Shown here one piece after another: positions 53,266 through 54,731 of a DNA stretch of 54,731 nt. The DNA is from RGIG3102 sp964525015 (lineage in GTDB: Bacteria > Bacillota > Clostridia > Oscillospirales > Ruminococcaceae): positions 1 through 54,731 of the forward strand of contig CAZGFY010000013.1 of NCBI GenBank assembly GCA_964525015.1, read 5' to 3'. The translations under genes and the position numbers were made by a program. Within the stretch, counting starts at the first letter, position 1. The number at the start of each line of letters is the position of its first letter. The notes under the pieces were generated by a model, which searched no databases, was not told the origin of the DNA, and saw nothing but the letters and a program-made list of their open reading frames with translations.

Positions 53266-53748
53266 ATGTTTAGAGATTTAGTTAGAAAAAATAGAAGTTA
53301 TCGAGGATTTAATGAAAAAAGACAGATAACAAAAGATGAATTATTGAGTTTGGTGGATTTAGCAAGACTTTCACCTTCAAGCGTAAATGCATAGCCTTTT
53401 AAATACTATATTTTATATAAAAAAGAAGAAGTGGCAAGAATACAAAAACTAACAAAATGGGCAAGGGCTCTTCCAGATTTAAATTTGCCACACGATGGAA
53501 TGCATCCAACTGCCTTTATTGTAATCTGTCAAGATTTATTAATAGGAGAATCTATACCAAGATATCAAAAAGACGTTGGTATAGTGGCGCAAACTATTCT
53601 TTTAGGTGCTAATGAAATGGGGCTTTGGGGCTGTATGATAGGGAACTACTCAGCAAAAGAAGTTATCAATGAATTATCTTTAAACGAAAATTTACAACCT
53701 GTTTTATTAATTGCACTAGGCGAGCCTAAAGCCAAATGTGGTTTTTGA
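53266..53748 (+). pseudogene. nitroreductase-family protein, amber codon and truncated C terminus
   Basis: The frame begins at an ATG after AAGGGGG and reads MFRDLVRKNRSYRGFNEKR, the FMN-binding start of small nitroreductases. Codon 43 is TAG (53392-53394) in SSVNA-stop-PFKYY, where the family has Gln, a one-base change from CAG. The frame then stays open and matches the family up to LLIALGEPK, ending in TGA after 160 codons, about 20-30 residues short. The missing end and the junction with a LysR remnant make a pseudogene more likely than read-through. TAG ends intact genes here, so recoding is unlikely. Confidence 0.8.
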
Positions 53749-53932
53749 AACATCGAGTAATACGATGGCGATTAGATTAGCTGAAATTGGCGAAGGTTTA
53801 GCTATTGTTCCAAAAAGAACAGTGGTTGCCAATAAAGATATTCAAGATATAGATGTTTTAAGTTTGGATAAAAAACCTGTTAGCTGGGATATAGTTGTTG
53901 CTTATCCAAAAAGCTTGTATACTACCGATTAA
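53723..53932 (+). pseudogene. C-terminal remnant of a LysR-family regulator
   Basis: In a different frame from the nitroreductase and joined to it around 53723-53745, the sequence encodes KPNVVFETSSNTMAIRLAE and GEGLAIVPKRTVVAN, then VSWDIVVAYPKSLYTTD. This is the C-terminal effector-domain half of a LysR regulator. The N-terminal two thirds, including the DNA-binding domain, are missing. It is the scar of a deletion that joined two former genes. Confidence 0.72.
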
Positions 53933-54365
53933 CAGTATAATATGCGTGCTTCAGCGCTGCTCCTTGATGTATAGAAAATATCTTAAAAAAACTTTCAAAG
54001 AAACTTTCCCTTGTCCATATTTTTATAAGGACAAAAATAAGGGAAATAAGGTAATAAGACACTGAATACCTCCTGAAAAGACTGTATTTTCAAGGAATTG
54101 CAAGTGATAATGCGGTTAATTTATATAATAAACATATTAACTGTTCACTTTTAGCTAAATATTTTGAATATAAATAGTATATATAAATTAAAGGTTTATT
54201 AATAATTTATATATACTATTTTATTTTAAGTGTGGTATAATTACCTAGTCTTAGTTATAAAGAAAATATTCCGAATTAGCTTAGTGCAATATGCACAATT
54301 GCATTACTTAGAAAACTATGTTTAATTGGTCGTTTCTATGAAATGTAAATAATTTGGAAAAAGGC
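53933..54365. other. noncoding region upstream of the S10-type promoter
   Basis: No intact gene is visible in these 433 nt. A hairpin with interrupted stem (TTCCC TTGTCC with GGACAA and GGGAA, about 54006-54045) is present. A 32-codon stretch ending at a TAG near 54177 is open in one frame but has no start and no similarity I recognise. The perfect 19-bp palindrome at 54172-54221 follows. The region looks like decayed sequence. Confidence 0.5.
54172..54221. repeat. perfect 19-bp A/T-rich hairpin
   Basis: The arms 54172-54190 and 54203-54221 are perfectly complementary with a 12-nt loop. It could be a strong bidirectional terminator insulating the following promoter, or an A/T cruciform; the T-run after it is short. 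Confidence 0.6.
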
Positions 54366-54394
54366 TTGTATTTTGGGTAAAAATATAGTAGAAT
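54366..54394 (+). promoter_or_regulatory. promoter of the S10-type leader
   Basis: TTGTAT (54366-54371), a 17-bp spacer and TAGAAT (54389-54394) predict a transcript start near 54401, about 307 nt before the coding start. Confidence 0.6.
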
Positions 54395-54400
54395 ACTTAG

Positions 54401-54707
54401 GCGACTGCAAAGAAGAGCGTTGATACGGGAGGTTGCCACAATAGTGGGTTTTTCCGTTGAGTATGTCCGATCTTTGAACCGGGCGACAAAACTTTTAATA
54501 CTGTATGCAAGGAGTGTATGACCTTTATTAGGTCCTCTGACTAAAACTTTGTGAAAGAATTCTTTTGAAAGATAAAGAATAACCGATTTAACTGCATGGC
54601 GGTTAGTCGGCTTTTATAATGAAAGGGAGCGAAACACCCGGCACAGTGTTACTAGAATTTGTTTACCGCCGCTATTAAAAAAGAAAATCTATAAGGAGGC
54701 GTTAAAA
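54401..54707 (+). promoter_or_regulatory. structured mRNA leader, probable attenuator, before a ribosomal-protein gene
   Basis: The sequence is much richer in G and C than its surroundings. A stem GTTGCC/GGCGAC (about 54434 with 54483) spans the first part. GACCT-TTATT-AGGTC (54520-54534) forms a second hairpin. A 9-bp stem with one bulge (54583-54592 with 54602-54610) followed by CTTTTAT is terminator-like, and AACAC/GTGTT around 54633-54650 gives another. GGCGGT (54598-54603) can alternatively pair with ACCGCC (54665-54670). A short ORF (54518-54544) has AAGGAG three bases upstream. The pattern suggests premature-termination control, as known for S10 operons in other bacteria. Confidence 0.6.
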
Positions 54708-54731
54708 ATGGCAGTCAAAGAAAAAATCAGA
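54708..54731 (+). CDS. rpsJ: start of a ribosomal-protein gene, probably rpsJ (S10), cut by window end
   Basis: Only eight codons, MAVKEKIR, are in the window. They are preceded by a perfect ribosome binding site AAGGAGG, and the leader is long and structured. S10 proteins begin with a short basic stretch leading into IRIRLKAYDH, and KEKIR fits that start. The eight residues alone cannot exclude another ribosomal or translation protein. Confidence 0.5.

Noticed and set aside
1..54731. tRNA, rRNA, CRISPR array, insertion sequence, prophage or defence locus
   Set aside because: I saw no cloverleaf-type sequence, no regular direct repeats with spacers, no transposase or integrase, and no recognisable defence genes.

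Overview
The window is AT-rich and has the gene content and syntenies of a spore-forming-lineage Firmicute, most likely class Clostridia. The evidence is: a Rex redox repressor; the gdpP-rplI-dnaB and tilS-hpt-ftsH gene orders; SecG-RNase R; a BofA/YaaL-type sporulation pair; RNase J; NifS/NifU sulfur mobilisation; rubredoxin; an aldo/keto reductase with 2x[4Fe-4S]; MgtE; and strong AAGGAGG-type ribosome binding sites. TAG closes several intact genes here (uppP, tilS, parE), so the normal code applies. I see no tRNA, rRNA, CRISPR array, IS element or prophage. Species cannot be fixed from sequence reading alone.

Layout. 0.1-1.9 kb: a small membrane protein, then rex-tdk on the minus strand. 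2.0-9.3 kb: plus-strand run of a TepA-like ClpP-family protease, uppP, ftsK/spoIIIE, a YgiQ-type radical SAM protein, a ComEC-like MBL hydrolase and a DUF3006 protein. 9.4-16.8 kb: single genes in mixed orientation (peroxiredoxin-like protein, lipid kinase, ogt, PAP2 phosphatase, lipoprotein, aldo/keto reductase, CCA-adding enzyme, rubredoxin), mostly separated by hairpin terminators shared by convergent neighbours. 17-22.8 kb: a DUF1846 protein, two tandem paralogous lipoproteins with a shared Cys/His signature, a small membrane protein and mgtE. 22.9-27.3 kb: a minus-strand sulfur operon nifS-nifU-mnmA-cysK-cysE, with a promoter whose spacer holds a palindrome resembling an Rrf2/IscR/CymR-type operator. 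27.3-45.1 kb: housekeeping genes rnhA, rnj, gdpP, rplI, dnaB, tilS, hpt, ftsH, a divergent type II topoisomerase pair (parE/parC), secG and rnr. 45.2-47.7 kb: PadR regulator plus HAAS-type membrane partner, YaaL/BofA pair, and a coiled-coil lipoprotein. 47.8-53.1 kb: an accessory catabolic island with a divergent LysR regulator, a three-part TRAP transporter and an enolase-superfamily sugar-acid dehydratase. 53.2-54.0 kb: decayed genes, namely a nitroreductase with an in-frame amber codon and missing C terminus, joined out of frame to the C-terminal remnant of a LysR regulator. 54.3-54.7 kb: promoter and a roughly 300-nt structured leader ahead of a gene cut by the window end, probably rpsJ (S10).

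The genes work together in several units. The sulfur operon links cysteine synthesis (CysE, CysK) to its use for Fe-S assembly (NifS, NifU) and tRNA thiolation (MnmA). The gdpP-to-ftsH block combines c-di-AMP turnover, replication, tRNA decoding and membrane proteolysis. The TRAP island imports and dehydrates what is probably an acid sugar under LysR control.

The observations most worth following up are the S10-type leader, the operator-in-spacer sulfur promoter, the structured RNase J leader with a possible 22-codon ORF, the paralogous Cys/His lipoproteins, the divergent topoisomerase motifs and the nitroreductase/LysR deletion junction. I did not find a clear new defence or mobile system.
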